A DNA stretch of 26,425 bases, taken from contig DJYC01000061.1 in NCBI GenBank assembly GCA_002448445.1, positions 1 through 26,425 of the forward strand, written 5' to 3'. The notes under the pieces are model-generated. The model was not told where the DNA came from. It ran no database searches and saw only the letters and a list, made by a program, of their open reading frames with translations. Both the position numbers and the translations under genes were made by a program. The first letter of the stretch is position 1. Each line of letters starts with the position of its first letter. Source of the stretch: Treponema sp. UBA6988. Its GTDB lineage: Bacteria > Spirochaetota > Spirochaetia > Treponematales > Treponemataceae. Below, piece by piece: positions 6,697 to 14,241 of this stretch.

Positions 6697-6841
6697 GGAA
6701 ATCAATTTTGTGTTCCACTCCCAGAAAAATCTGTCAGAAACGCCTCAGTTGCGCGTATAAGGTATTAAGGTCGCTAACGCTCCCCCGCGCAAAGGGCATT
6801 TCTGCCAGATTTTTCTTCCGTTTCACACAAAATTGATTTCC
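6697..6841. repeat. 145-bp near-perfect inverted repeat (MITE-like or structured element)
   Basis: GGAAATCAATTTTGTGT (6697-6713) is exactly complementary to 6825-6841. A second pair of arms, 6723-6740 and 6799-6816, matches at 17 of 18 positions, and TTGCGCG (6749-6755) pairs with CGCGCAA (6786-6792). Together they form one long hairpin with a small internal loop and a head of about 30 nt. No coding frame fits and no target-site duplication is visible. It sits between the DUF4340 gene and the NYN gene. Confidence 0.8.
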
Positions 6842-6859
6842 TACATTGCTTTTCATAAG

Positions 6860-6880
6860 AATCAATTCTGGAAATTGATT
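6860..6880. repeat. Small hairpin beside the long inverted repeat
   Basis: AATCAATT (6860-6867) and AATTGATT (6873-6880) form an 8-bp stem around CTGGA, 8 nt after the stop of the DUF4340 gene. It shares the AATCAATT/AATTGATT words with the arms of the neighbouring 145-bp repeat. It could slow polymerase at the end of the ABC operon, but no T-run follows on the minus strand. Confidence 0.4.
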
Positions 6881-6888
6881 TTATTGTG

Positions 6889-7860
6889 TTAGTCCGCCAA
6901 GTCTTTTAGTGTCTTCTTAACGTTGCCAGCAGTGTATGCGCTTATGTAGAAGCGGTATGGAGTCTGGTTGGACTCACACAAATATTTTGTCTCCGTCTCG
7001 GAAATCTTTTCTTCCGAAACAATCTGGAGGCTATAGTCTTTACCGCCTGCCACAAGGCTAAGCTTTGCAACAAGGGAATCATCTTTCTTTCCAGAATAAG
7101 GCTGCTCCATCCAAGCGGAAACGTTAACAGCAGAAATTGTGTTCACCCAGGCAGAAACTTTTTCCGAAGAAAGCTTTTCTTCCCCAAAGCCTTCGTATTT
7201 TTCAAGACGCCACACCGTCGCCGCCGGGGAATTTTCATCATCAGAAGAAGGCAAGCTTTCCTTTTTTACCGTAAAGCTTCCGTCTTTTCCCGAAAGGCTT
7301 ACAGAAGAAATTTCTGAAGGTGAAAGTGCGTAAACCTTTTTGCTCCTAAGGGCATTTTCCGTTGTGTCAAACAAAGAGTGGAGCGCCTTGTTTGCAAGAA
7401 GCACCGTATTCTTTCCGTCCAACTGAATGTAGCTCTGGTTGCCGGTGGAAGTATTTTTTCCAACCGCAAGTGTAAGCAGGGCTTTGCCTGAATCCATTGC
7501 GGTAACTGTTATCTTTGAAGCATCATCCAAACCATAGCGGCTTCCGTCACCAGAAAGAGAAGATGCCGTTCCCAATACCTTTATTTCTTTTACCGCGCTC
7601 AGAATGGAATAAACAGAATTCTCGTCAGCAGGATATTTTTTGCTTCCCAAAGTCCATTCACCATCCGCACCCTTTACAAGATGAATCTCGTTTTCCGAAT
7701 CCATGCCTTTTGTGATGACAATTTCGGAAGGTTCAGTTTCCGTCTTTACAATCTTGATTCCTGTCCTGGAAGAAGACCAGACCTGAAAAATATAAATCAG
7801 CACAAGGACTGCAAGTGCTGCAATCAAAACAATTCTTCTTTTAGAAAAAGTCTTATTCAT
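6889..7860 (-). CDS. DUF4340 domain protein of a Gld-type ABC system
   Basis: This is a 323-aa protein: basic start MNKTFSKRR, one membrane segment (about 10-27), then an extracytoplasmic region of the DUF4340 kind. DUF4340 proteins follow GldG-type ABC genes in many bacteria, as here. Typical features are GEWTLGSKKYPADENSVYSILSA near the start and beta-rich repeats with LAVGKNTSTGNQSYIQ in the middle. The ATG at 7860 is preferred over an ATG at 7869 because GGAGG lies 9 nt before it and abuts the earlier codon. The start overlaps the stop of the upstream gene by 8 nt (ATGAATAA), which implies translational coupling. It is likely an accessory surface component; no enzyme motif is seen. Confidence 0.88.
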   Translation of the reverse strand: MNKTFSKRRIVLIAALAVLVLIYIFQVWSSSRTGIKIVKTETEPSEIVITKGMDSENEIHLVKGADGEWTLGSKKYPADENSVYSILSAVKEIKVLGTASSLSGDGSRYGLDDASKITVTAMDSGKALLTLAVGKNTSTGNQSYIQLDGKNTVLLANKALHSLFDTTENALRSKKVYALSPSEISSVSLSGKDGSFTVKKESLPSSDDENSPAATVWRLEKYEGFGEEKLSSEKVSAWVNTISAVNVSAWMEQPYSGKKDDSLVAKLSLVAGGKDYSLQIVSEEKISETETKYLCESNQTPYRFYISAYTAGNVKKTLKDLAD

Positions 7861-10630
7861 TCTTTTCATCCTCCGAACTGAATTCCTTGCGGATTGAATT
7901 GCGGCGCCTCTTTCGCAAAAGGAATACTATAAGTCCCGCCAAAGCAACAAGAACTGCAAGTCCCGCTTCGTTAAAATACTTTGCAAAGTTTGCAACCGGT
8001 CCACTTGTAACATGCAGAGGGCTAAGGCTAAGTCCCTTAGTACGCATTGAGCAAAGGTCTTCCTTGCCGTTCATGTAGTCAACAACATTTTCCAGGAAGA
8101 GGGCAATTGGCTCCCCGCTGTTCTCGCTTATAATATTTGGGCCTGTTATCTGAGAAGTTGATGCAACAAAAAGCTTTCCCTTCTGGGTTCCCTTTGCAAT
8201 AAAGTTGTTTCCTTCAAGAGCACTTTCGTTTTCCGCGTTTGCAGAATCTGCGAGAGGTCCTGTAAAGGAACTGGTGAATTTTCCCTGGGCAAGAAGTGCA
8301 AGTGTGTGTTCGCTTACACCTTCCGTTGGTGGAACTATAAAGCGCGGGTCTATCATAACTTCATCATTTTCGTCTGCCGTAACAGTCCAGCTCTTTTTGG
8401 AAGCGGATGCAAGCTTTGTAAATTCAAGGTCTGCAACTTCGCCAGAAGTAACTTCGCCAGAAGTTATTTCTCCAGCCTGAAGGAATACAAGGAATCCCAG
8501 GTTATAGGTAACAGGATTGTCCTTGGCAAGATTTTCCTTCTGTACAATAGGGGCATGGTAGAAGTTCACGTTGCCAAGCCCCTGCATTGGCCTCTTAAAG
8601 CACTGGCTGTCCAAGACGTAGTTGGGCTTAACCTCAATTCCGTTCTTGCTCAAAATCTGCTCAAGGCCCGTTTTGTTTGCATAGTATTTAACCTGTGCAT
8701 AAGGATTGTTGGGGTCCTGGGGGTACTGCTCAACAAATGGATCCAGGAAGAGCATTACGTTTCCGCCCCGCATCATGAACTGGTCTATCTTGTAAAGTTC
8801 AGCCTGGCTAAATTCTTCTTTTGGACCGTTAATCATTATGCAGACAACATCGGAAGGAATGTCCTTTGTGGCAAGGTTCAATTCCTGCAAAGTGTATCCG
8901 TCCCTCAGAAGAGAGGCAAAATTTCCCGCACCGTACTGGGGGTCATTCATATCCAGGCAGCCGTGGCCAGTTACGTAGGCAATTGTCTGCGTCTGGGCAA
9001 CAAGGCTTTCCAAAGCGCCGCTTATGTTTTCTTCAAGCTCCTCAAGCCCTTGCACCGCGTTAAGGACAACGCCCGGCATTACCTGCATGGAAACCATCTG
9101 AAGGGGAACCACGCGGAAAGACTCGCCCTTCTGCAAAACAAGTCCAAGGGCTGCAAGGGATTCAGAGCGGTTTTCGTCTTTTGTGCGTATAACCTGAATT
9201 CCGTAGCGCTCACGCAAAGAAAGGCATTCATCCCCGGAAGGATCTATTGACTGGAATTCAATAAGACCGTTTGCCTTTTTGTTTACAAGCTCGTATGCGT
9301 TCTTTACAATCTGGTCAACCTTGTCCATTCCGCTTATCTCAAAATTCAAAAGGTTGCTGGACTTGTAAAGGGTAAGCTTTGGGGTTTCCTTCATTCCGGC
9401 AAGGATATTCGTGTTGCGGATAAGGCGCGAAATTGAAGTTGTTATCTTGTATTCCAAACCGCTGGCCTGGGTTACCGGGTCAAGACATTCAATCTGGTCT
9501 GCATAGGTAAAGACAAGACCCATAAAGACATTCTTAAAGCCAACCTCGTTGTTTTTTATTTCCTGAATCTGAACCTGCTGAAGTCCGTAGCCGCCAGCCA
9601 TGGAAGCATTCTCGTCCTTTTCTGTGTCAAAGTATTCAACAGTAAGCTTCTTACCGGAAGCGTTTTTGTATTCGGTAAGCATATCCTGAACATACTGCCT
9701 TACAGCATTCTGGTCTGCAGGAAGATTTTCCGAGAAGAATACCTTTATTTGCAGGGGCTGCTCAAGGGTTGCGCATACGTCGCGGCTTGCAGGAGAAAGA
9801 GAATAGGATTTTGCCTCCGTAAGGTCTCCGCGAACGAATGCCTTTCCGCCAACAAGGTTCAGCATAAGAAGGATTGCCGCAAAGAGAACCATGTCCAGCA
9901 CAGGAATCTTCTTTTTAGAATTTGTTATGCTTGCAACGGTTAGTGCAAAGAAGAGGGCTGTAATGCTAAGGAAGTAGATTATGTCCCTGCTGTCTATTAT
10001 TCCGCGTGCAATAGACTCAAAGTGCGATGTTGAAGAAAGGAACTTTATTCCGCGCACAAGTGAACTTGGCATAAGGACTGCAAACATTCCGCAGAAGCTT
10101 AGGAAAGCACAGATTGCAAAAGAGATAAAGAAGGAGACAATCTGGTTCTTGGTAACGGAAGAAGAGAAGACTCCGACTGCGCAGTAAGATGCCGCCAAAA
10201 GAATTGCACCAATGTAGCCGCCTACAATAGGACCTGCATCAACTTCGCCAAGAAGGCAGCATGTTAAAACGTAAAATAGCGTCGGAACTAAAAGCATTAA
10301 ACAGGAAACAAGGGAAGCAAGATATTTTCCTGCTACCACAGAAAGGGGTGTTACCGGAAGGGTAAGCAGGGTTTCCAGACTGCCGCTTCTTTTTTCTTCG
10401 CTAAAGACCCGCATGGTAAGAGCCGGAATAAAGAGGCTAAAAAGGCGGGGAAGGTATTCAAAGAAGCCCCTAAGTTCAGCACGCTTTATAAGGAAGAAAG
10501 TTGAAAAAAACATTATTCCCGCAACCAGCAGGAACACGACACAAACAATATATGGTATAGGGCTTGTGAACAAAGCAGAAAGTTCACGTGAACAGATGAC
10601 CGCCCAAGAAGCCTTTTTCTTATTAGACAT
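7853..10630 (-). CDS. Fused GldF-type ABC permease and GldG-type auxiliary protein
   Basis: This 925-aa protein joins two parts. Residues 1 to about 245 are an ABC-2 permease with six membrane segments, including FSEEKRSGSLETLLTLPVTP, a motif of GldF-like permeases. After a seventh segment (about 250-268) comes a GldG-like periplasmic region with LEQPLQIKVFFSENLPADQ, YVTGHGCLDM, and MINGPKEEFSQAELYKIDQFMMRGGNVMLFLDPF. A final membrane segment near 890-908 ends in RKRRRN. GldF and GldG are separate proteins in gliding Bacteroidetes; here they are one chain. The ATG at 10630 has GGAGG 8 nt upstream and overlaps the ATPase stop by 8 nt. A small tandem repeat encodes TSGEV copies near residue 720. 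The substrate is unknown; gliding should not be assumed. Confidence 0.9.
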   Translation of the reverse strand: MSNKKKASWAVICSRELSALFTSPIPYIVCVVFLLVAGIMFFSTFFLIKRAELRGFFEYLPRLFSLFIPALTMRVFSEEKRSGSLETLLTLPVTPLSVVAGKYLASLVSCLMLLVPTLFYVLTCCLLGEVDAGPIVGGYIGAILLAASYCAVGVFSSSVTKNQIVSFFISFAICAFLSFCGMFAVLMPSSLVRGIKFLSSTSHFESIARGIIDSRDIIYFLSITALFFALTVASITNSKKKIPVLDMVLFAAILLMLNLVGGKAFVRGDLTEAKSYSLSPASRDVCATLEQPLQIKVFFSENLPADQNAVRQYVQDMLTEYKNASGKKLTVEYFDTEKDENASMAGGYGLQQVQIQEIKNNEVGFKNVFMGLVFTYADQIECLDPVTQASGLEYKITTSISRLIRNTNILAGMKETPKLTLYKSSNLLNFEISGMDKVDQIVKNAYELVNKKANGLIEFQSIDPSGDECLSLRERYGIQVIRTKDENRSESLAALGLVLQKGESFRVVPLQMVSMQVMPGVVLNAVQGLEELEENISGALESLVAQTQTIAYVTGHGCLDMNDPQYGAGNFASLLRDGYTLQELNLATKDIPSDVVCIMINGPKEEFSQAELYKIDQFMMRGGNVMLFLDPFVEQYPQDPNNPYAQVKYYANKTGLEQILSKNGIEVKPNYVLDSQCFKRPMQGLGNVNFYHAPIVQKENLAKDNPVTYNLGFLVFLQAGEITSGEVTSGEVADLEFTKLASASKKSWTVTADENDEVMIDPRFIVPPTEGVSEHTLALLAQGKFTSSFTGPLADSANAENESALEGNNFIAKGTQKGKLFVASTSQITGPNIISENSGEPIALFLENVVDYMNGKEDLCSMRTKGLSLSPLHVTSGPVANFAKYFNEAGLAVLVALAGLIVFLLRKRRRNSIRKEFSSEDEKNE

Positions 10631-11579
10631 TGCTTTCGCCTCCAGTTGTTAATGTTCTGAACACATCTTCCAGACTGTTCTTTGCCAAATCCAGCGAATA
10701 CAAATCCCACTTGCGGTCAAAAACAAAAAGCGCAACGGAGGGACGCACATCTTCACCGGCCTTAAGGGAAGCGGAAGCCTCGTCAAGCGAAATAACCGCA
10801 TTCACTTTACCGTCTTCCATGGTTGTTGAGCATGAGGCAACAAAGGGCAAGGTCTCCAGGGCAGATTTTGCATCCTCCGCAGAAGGGCCGCCAACAGTAA
10901 GCACAACAGCCGCCTTTTGTCCATACGACTGCCTAAGAAGGGCCGTGGGGCTGTCTGCAACTTTTTTTCCGCCACTGATGATGATGACGCGGTTGCAGAG
11001 CATCTCCACTTCGCTAAGGATGTGGGTGGAAATAATGACGGTTCTTGTCTTTCCTATTTCACGGATTAGGGAACGCACTTCGCTTACCTGGTTGGGGTCA
11101 AGGCCGCTTGTTGGTTCGTCAAGGATAAGGATTTCCGGGTCTCCCATAAGGGCATGGGCAAGGCCAACGCGCTGGCGGTTTCCACGGGAAAGGTCGCCAA
11201 TATTTTTGTGCATCTGGTCTTTTAGGCCGCAGATACGTGCAAGCTCGGGAACTTTTTCTTTCTTGTCTTTTCCGAGTGTATCTGCAATGTAGCAAAGGTA
11301 GTCATAAACAATCATGTCGCTGTAAAGGGGTGCGGACTCCGGCATGTAACCGATTTTTGCCTTTGTCTGAACTCCATTGACCGTAACATCAAGGCCGTCA
11401 ACTTCCACACATCCGGAAGTAGGTTCAAGATAGCCTGCAATCATGCGCATGGTCGTAGTTTTTCCGGCTCCGTTTGGTCCCAAAAGGCCTACTATCTCAC
11501 CGGTTTGAATTGAAAAGCTAATACCGTCAACCGCCCGGAAGTCTCCAAAGCAGCGGGAAACGTTTTTTACTTCTATCAT
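10623..11579 (-). CDS. ABC transporter ATP-binding protein (GldA-like)
   Basis: This 318-aa ATPase powers the permease encoded next. Walker A is GPNGAGKTT (34-42), the signature motif is LSRGNRQRVGLAHAL, Walker B is ILILDEPTSGLDPNQ, and the switch is VIISTHILSEVEMLC. The C-terminal 80 residues are a less conserved tail, as in GldA and other ABC-2-type exporters. The ATG at 11579 gives MIEVKNVSRCFG, with GTGGAG 7 nt upstream; longer readings would start inside the leader. Its stop overlaps the start of the permease gene by 8 nt. The three genes form one operon. No strong promoter was found in 11580-11720; TATAAA near 11615 with a poor -35 is the best candidate. Confidence 0.95.
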   Translation of the reverse strand: MIEVKNVSRCFGDFRAVDGISFSIQTGEIVGLLGPNGAGKTTTMRMIAGYLEPTSGCVEVDGLDVTVNGVQTKAKIGYMPESAPLYSDMIVYDYLCYIADTLGKDKKEKVPELARICGLKDQMHKNIGDLSRGNRQRVGLAHALMGDPEILILDEPTSGLDPNQVSEVRSLIREIGKTRTVIISTHILSEVEMLCNRVIIISGGKKVADSPTALLRQSYGQKAAVVLTVGGPSAEDAKSALETLPFVASCSTTMEDGKVNAVISLDEASASLKAGEDVRPSVALFVFDRKWDLYSLDLAKNSLEDVFRTLTTGGESNV

Positions 11580-11680
11580 TTTCCAGCTCCACAAGCAAAT
11601 TTTTTCTCCCATTTTATAGAGATAGTTGCAAAAAAGCAACAGCAAAAAAGCAATGGCAATTATGCAATGGTATTAATAGG

Positions 11681-11690
11681 AAGTATACTT
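11681..11690. promoter_or_regulatory. Short perfect palindrome upstream of the ABC operon
   Basis: AAGTATACTT is a 10-bp perfect palindrome about 100 bp upstream of the ATPase start. A binding site is possible, but a palindrome this short can occur by chance. Confidence 0.2.
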
Positions 11691-11720
11691 GCATCTGAAT
11701 CTAATCTTTTTTTTATTTTT

Positions 11721-11858
11721 TGGAGCCACCTTTATGGTCAAACTGTGTCCGGCACTTCGTGTCCGTCCAGCTCCTTGGCATTCCCCGCCATACAGGGTTC
11801 CGGCTTTCGCCTCCATTCCTACGGAACGCGCTACGCGCGCCCTTCCTGTCGGGGCTAG
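11721..11858 (-). repeat. Structured intergenic repeat, member A
   Basis: Read on the minus strand it begins CTAGCCCCGACAGG, 33 nt after the stop of the response regulator gene, and ends TTTGACCATAAAGGTGGCTCCA. Hairpins in order are CGCGC-GTA-GCGCG, TTCC-GTA-GGAA, GGC-GAAA-GCC and CAC-GAA-GTG, and it carries the word GCCAAGGAG. Members B and C share the far end (GTTTGACCATA or GTTTAACCATA) and B shares the start. No protein frame is conserved among the copies. Confidence 0.7.
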
Positions 11859-11891
11859 TTTTTTTTCCGCAAAAGCCAGAAGATTCCTGCC

Positions 11892-12518
11892 TTAAATCAT
11901 GTTTCCGTACCTTAAAAGAAGCTCTGCCCTGTCGTTTATGCCTATCTTTTCGTAAATGCTAGAGATATAGTTTTCAACAGCACGCCGCTTTATGCCAAGT
12001 TCATCAGAAATCTGGTCGTTGCTCATGCGGCGCAAAAGCAGGTTAAGCACGTCTTTTTCGCGGCGGGTCAGCGCATCGGTAAAATCCGTAAACTGTTGCA
12101 GGCTCTGCTCAAGCTCGCTCTGGATAAAAGTTTCCCCTGCCATAACCTTGTCCATGCACAAAAGAAGCTCACTGGAAAAGGCGTTTTTTGAGACATAGCC
12201 CGAAGCACCGCTCTGCATGGCATTCTGAACCACACCAGGGGCAAAAAACATTGAAAACACAACAATCTTAACTTCCGGGTACAAGTCATGAATCTTGCGC
12301 ACAAGAGAAAAGCCTGTGTCCTCTCCGTAAAAGTTCAGGTCGCTAATTACAAGGGACGGAAGCTTTCCCAGTTTGCTGAATTTTTCAAGTTCCAAAAGAG
12401 CAGTATCGTAGCTGCCGGAGCTTCCTGTGCAAATCCAGGCGGAGTTGTTTTGAATATAGGAGATGGTTCCAAGCCTAAGCATTTCGTGGTCGTCTACTAT
12501 ATAGAAGGTTTTTGACAT
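11892..12518 (-). CDS. NarL/FixJ-type response regulator
   Basis: This 208-aa DNA-binding regulator is the partner of the kinase encoded just upstream. The receiver domain (1 to about 125) has the acidic pair DD (9-10), the phospho-accepting D60 in LVISDLNF, and K111 in YVSKNAF. The C-terminal LuxR-type helix-turn-helix contains LTRREKDVLNLLLRRMSNDQISDELGIKRRAVENYI. The ATG at 12518 has GGAG 7 nt upstream and lies 1 nt after the kinase stop, so translation is probably coupled. The target genes cannot be read from the sequence. Confidence 0.95.
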   Translation of the reverse strand: MSKTFYIVDDHEMLRLGTISYIQNNSAWICTGSSGSYDTALLELEKFSKLGKLPSLVISDLNFYGEDTGFSLVRKIHDLYPEVKIVVFSMFFAPGVVQNAMQSGASGYVSKNAFSSELLLCMDKVMAGETFIQSELEQSLQQFTDFTDALTRREKDVLNLLLRRMSNDQISDELGIKRRAVENYISSIYEKIGINDRAELLLRYGNMI

Positions 12519-12519
12519 T

Positions 12520-13473
12520 TTAAATCTCCAGTTTGATTCTTGTTCCCGCGTCCTTTTCGGAAAAATAAGCAATCGTTCCCCCAAGGAATTTTACGCGCTC
12601 AAAAATGTTCCTTAGCCCAAAGTGCATATTCTTAACGTTCTCAAAAAGCCCGCTGTTAATCTGCTCCACAAGATGCCCATCCATTCCGCAGCCGTCATCG
12701 GTCACAATGATTTTTAGCCTTCCCTTCTCTCCATTCCTAAAAAGAACAGTTGCTTCCGATGCCTTTGCATGCTTATAAATGTTCTGCAAAGCCTCCTGCA
12801 CTATGCGGTAGATGTTCATAAGCACATCGCCGTTGTAGCCTTCAAAGCCCACGGACGGTTCGCAGACAACACGGAACTGGAAGCCTGTCTGCTCCGTACC
12901 GAATATTTTCTGCCCCAGAAGCGATATGGATGGAATGATGTTGCTTCCAGTGATTGCAGGCGGTGTAAGGTTGTAGCAAAGCTTCCGTATGCTTTCTATG
13001 TTCCCGTTCTGCGTTTCGATTATTTTCCTTGCAATATCCTTGTCCGAAAGGCTTTCCGCAAGAAGAGAAACGTAGCACATGCTTTGAGCAACAGAGTCGT
13101 GAAGCTCCTGGCTTATCCTCTTGCGCTCCGCTTCCTGAACCCGGATTGAATGTTGGAGAAACTGCTCAGAGCTGTAGATAATTTTGTCCTTGCGTCTGTT
13201 CTCCTTAGCGTTCAAAAAGGCAAGAACTGCGGCTATTGTTATAATGGTCGCAATCAGGCAGAGAAAAAACTTAAAGAGAATCTGGTGTGTTTTCTCAAGG
13301 ATTCTGTTCTTTTCCTCAAGTTGAAAAACCATATTCTGTGCATCAGACAAAGAAAGCTCGGAAATTTCCGCGGTAGAAAGAGAATCGTAAGATGGGTCAG
13401 AAAAAGTTTTTTTCTCCAGACTGCATGAGAAGAGGACCATCAAAATCAAAAAGATGAAGGGAAGTTTTTTCAT
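12520..13473 (-). CDS. Sensor histidine kinase, HisKA_3 (NarX/DegS-like), lipoprotein-type N-terminus
   Basis: This 317-aa kinase should phosphorylate the adjacent NarL-type regulator. It starts with a signal ending in VLFSC at Cys17, which looks like a lipobox, followed by an extracytoplasmic stretch of only about 45 residues and a membrane segment at about 67-88. The HisKA_3 box is ERKRISQELHDSVAQSM with His125. The ATPase domain shows IVQEALQNIYKHAKAS (N box), TDDGCGMDG (G1) and FGLRNIFERV (G2). The external part is too small for most ligand domains, so the membrane protein encoded first in the operon may supply the sensing. Its ATG overlaps that gene's stop by 4 nt (ATGA), 34 nt after a nine-base G tract. 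Confidence 0.93.
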   Translation of the reverse strand: MKKLPFIFLILMVLFSCSLEKKTFSDPSYDSLSTAEISELSLSDAQNMVFQLEEKNRILEKTHQILFKFFLCLIATIITIAAVLAFLNAKENRRKDKIIYSSEQFLQHSIRVQEAERKRISQELHDSVAQSMCYVSLLAESLSDKDIARKIIETQNGNIESIRKLCYNLTPPAITGSNIIPSISLLGQKIFGTEQTGFQFRVVCEPSVGFEGYNGDVLMNIYRIVQEALQNIYKHAKASEATVLFRNGEKGRLKIIVTDDGCGMDGHLVEQINSGLFENVKNMHFGLRNIFERVKFLGGTIAYFSEKDAGTRIKLEI

Positions 13474-14132
13474 AATTTATTCTCAGTTTCCAAAGGAAGC
13501 TGCACTCCCCCCCCCTCACCAATCTTTTGTATAGATGTTTTTATTTTTGAATACAGATTGAATATCCCAAACGCAGCAAAGGTTGTAATAATCCTGTCAA
13601 GAATCGTAACAGGTATACGTCCAAGAATTGCAGACGCAAGGAAGCCGAACTGCTCGCCGTTGAATGCGAAGATAACCCTATCGTAAGCCAAATCATTCTC
13701 ATTCTTAAAGTAAATGAAAAAGTTGATGAATCCTGATACTACGGAACATGCAAGCCCCGAGAAGATTGCCGCCGAAAGCAAAATGATAAAAGTTCTGTTC
13801 ACATTCTTTTTAAGGCTGCCCTTTCTGCGAATGAAAAGCCACGTAATCACAATGATTGTGAGCGCGGAAATTGAGTAGAGATAAATCATGTGCGCGGAAC
13901 CACAAGCGAACATCATCCGTATGCACGAGATGCCCATATAAACAAGGTATTCCAAAAATGCCACCACAGGACCAAAAAGGAATAGCGTTGCCGTCATAAA
14001 AATCGTGTCTAAAAAAAGCGGAATATCAAGGATGTCCTGAAAAAGAAGAACCGCCAGAAAATCTATACAGCCAAAGACTATTACAAGCAGAGCAATTTCA
14101 ATTATCTGTTTTAAGGATTTTTTCTCGTTCAT
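13470..14132 (-). CDS. Integral membrane protein, first gene of the sensory operon (ECF S-component-like?)
   Basis: This 220-aa protein has about six membrane segments and no soluble domain. The glycine-rich membrane pattern and the end ILGRIPVTILDRIITTFAAFGIF recall small-molecule-binding S components of ECF transporters, but this is a weak resemblance; no energy-coupling genes are nearby. Being cotranscribed and overlapping with the kinase suggests it is a sensory partner. Near the C-terminus GEGGG is encoded by a run of nine G (13507-13515 on the plus strand as C). Losing one G would read through the normal stop into the kinase region; gaining one would stop after SAASFGN. No ribosome-binding site precedes the ATG. 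Confidence 0.72.
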   Translation of the reverse strand: MNEKKSLKQIIEIALLVIVFGCIDFLAVLLFQDILDIPLFLDTIFMTATLFLFGPVVAFLEYLVYMGISCIRMMFACGSAHMIYLYSISALTIIVITWLFIRRKGSLKKNVNRTFIILLSAAIFSGLACSVVSGFINFFIYFKNENDLAYDRVIFAFNGEQFGFLASAILGRIPVTILDRIITTFAAFGIFNLYSKIKTSIQKIGEGGGVQLPLETENKL

Positions 14133-14140
14133 ATCTTGTT

Positions 14141-14149
14141 ATTCTAACA
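14141..14149 (-). promoter_or_regulatory. Extended -10 element of the sensory operon
   Basis: TGTTAGAAT (14149-14141) on the minus strand ends 8 nt before the ATG at 14132. It shares the ten bases ATGTTAGAAT with the lipoprotein promoter at 5847-5838. The -35 region is poor, as is common for extended -10 promoters. The predicted start site is within one or two bases of the start codon. Confidence 0.45.
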
Positions 14150-14160
14150 TTCCCAAAAGC

Positions 14161-14187
14161 AAAAAATCCAGTGAGTTTTACCCACTG
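14161..14187 (-). terminator. Rho-independent terminator of the DUF234 ATPase gene
   Basis: On the minus strand CAGTGGGT and ACTCACTG pair around AAA (8 bp, one G-U), followed by GA and six T. It lies 55 nt after the ATPase stop and just before the promoter of the sensory operon, separating the two units. The hairpin sequence recurs at 16371 and 16424. Confidence 0.65.
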
Positions 14188-14241
14188 AATTTTTGTGGAA
14201 GGCTTAAAACAAATTTTAAAACTTGTTTGACTCTTGCCCCA

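Noticed and set aside
6697..6841. CRISPR or tandem array in the repeat-rich interval at 6.7-6.9 kb
   Set aside because: There is one inverted repeat, not regularly spaced direct repeats, and no cas genes are present.
8306..9250. Plus-strand frame of 314 codons opposite the GldFG gene
   Set aside because: Shadow of the real gene; no start signal and no recognisable protein features.
11667..11962. Plus-strand frames of 63-80 codons around 11.7-11.9 kb
   Set aside because: They read through repeat A in three frames and have no ribosome-binding site; none is favoured over the others.
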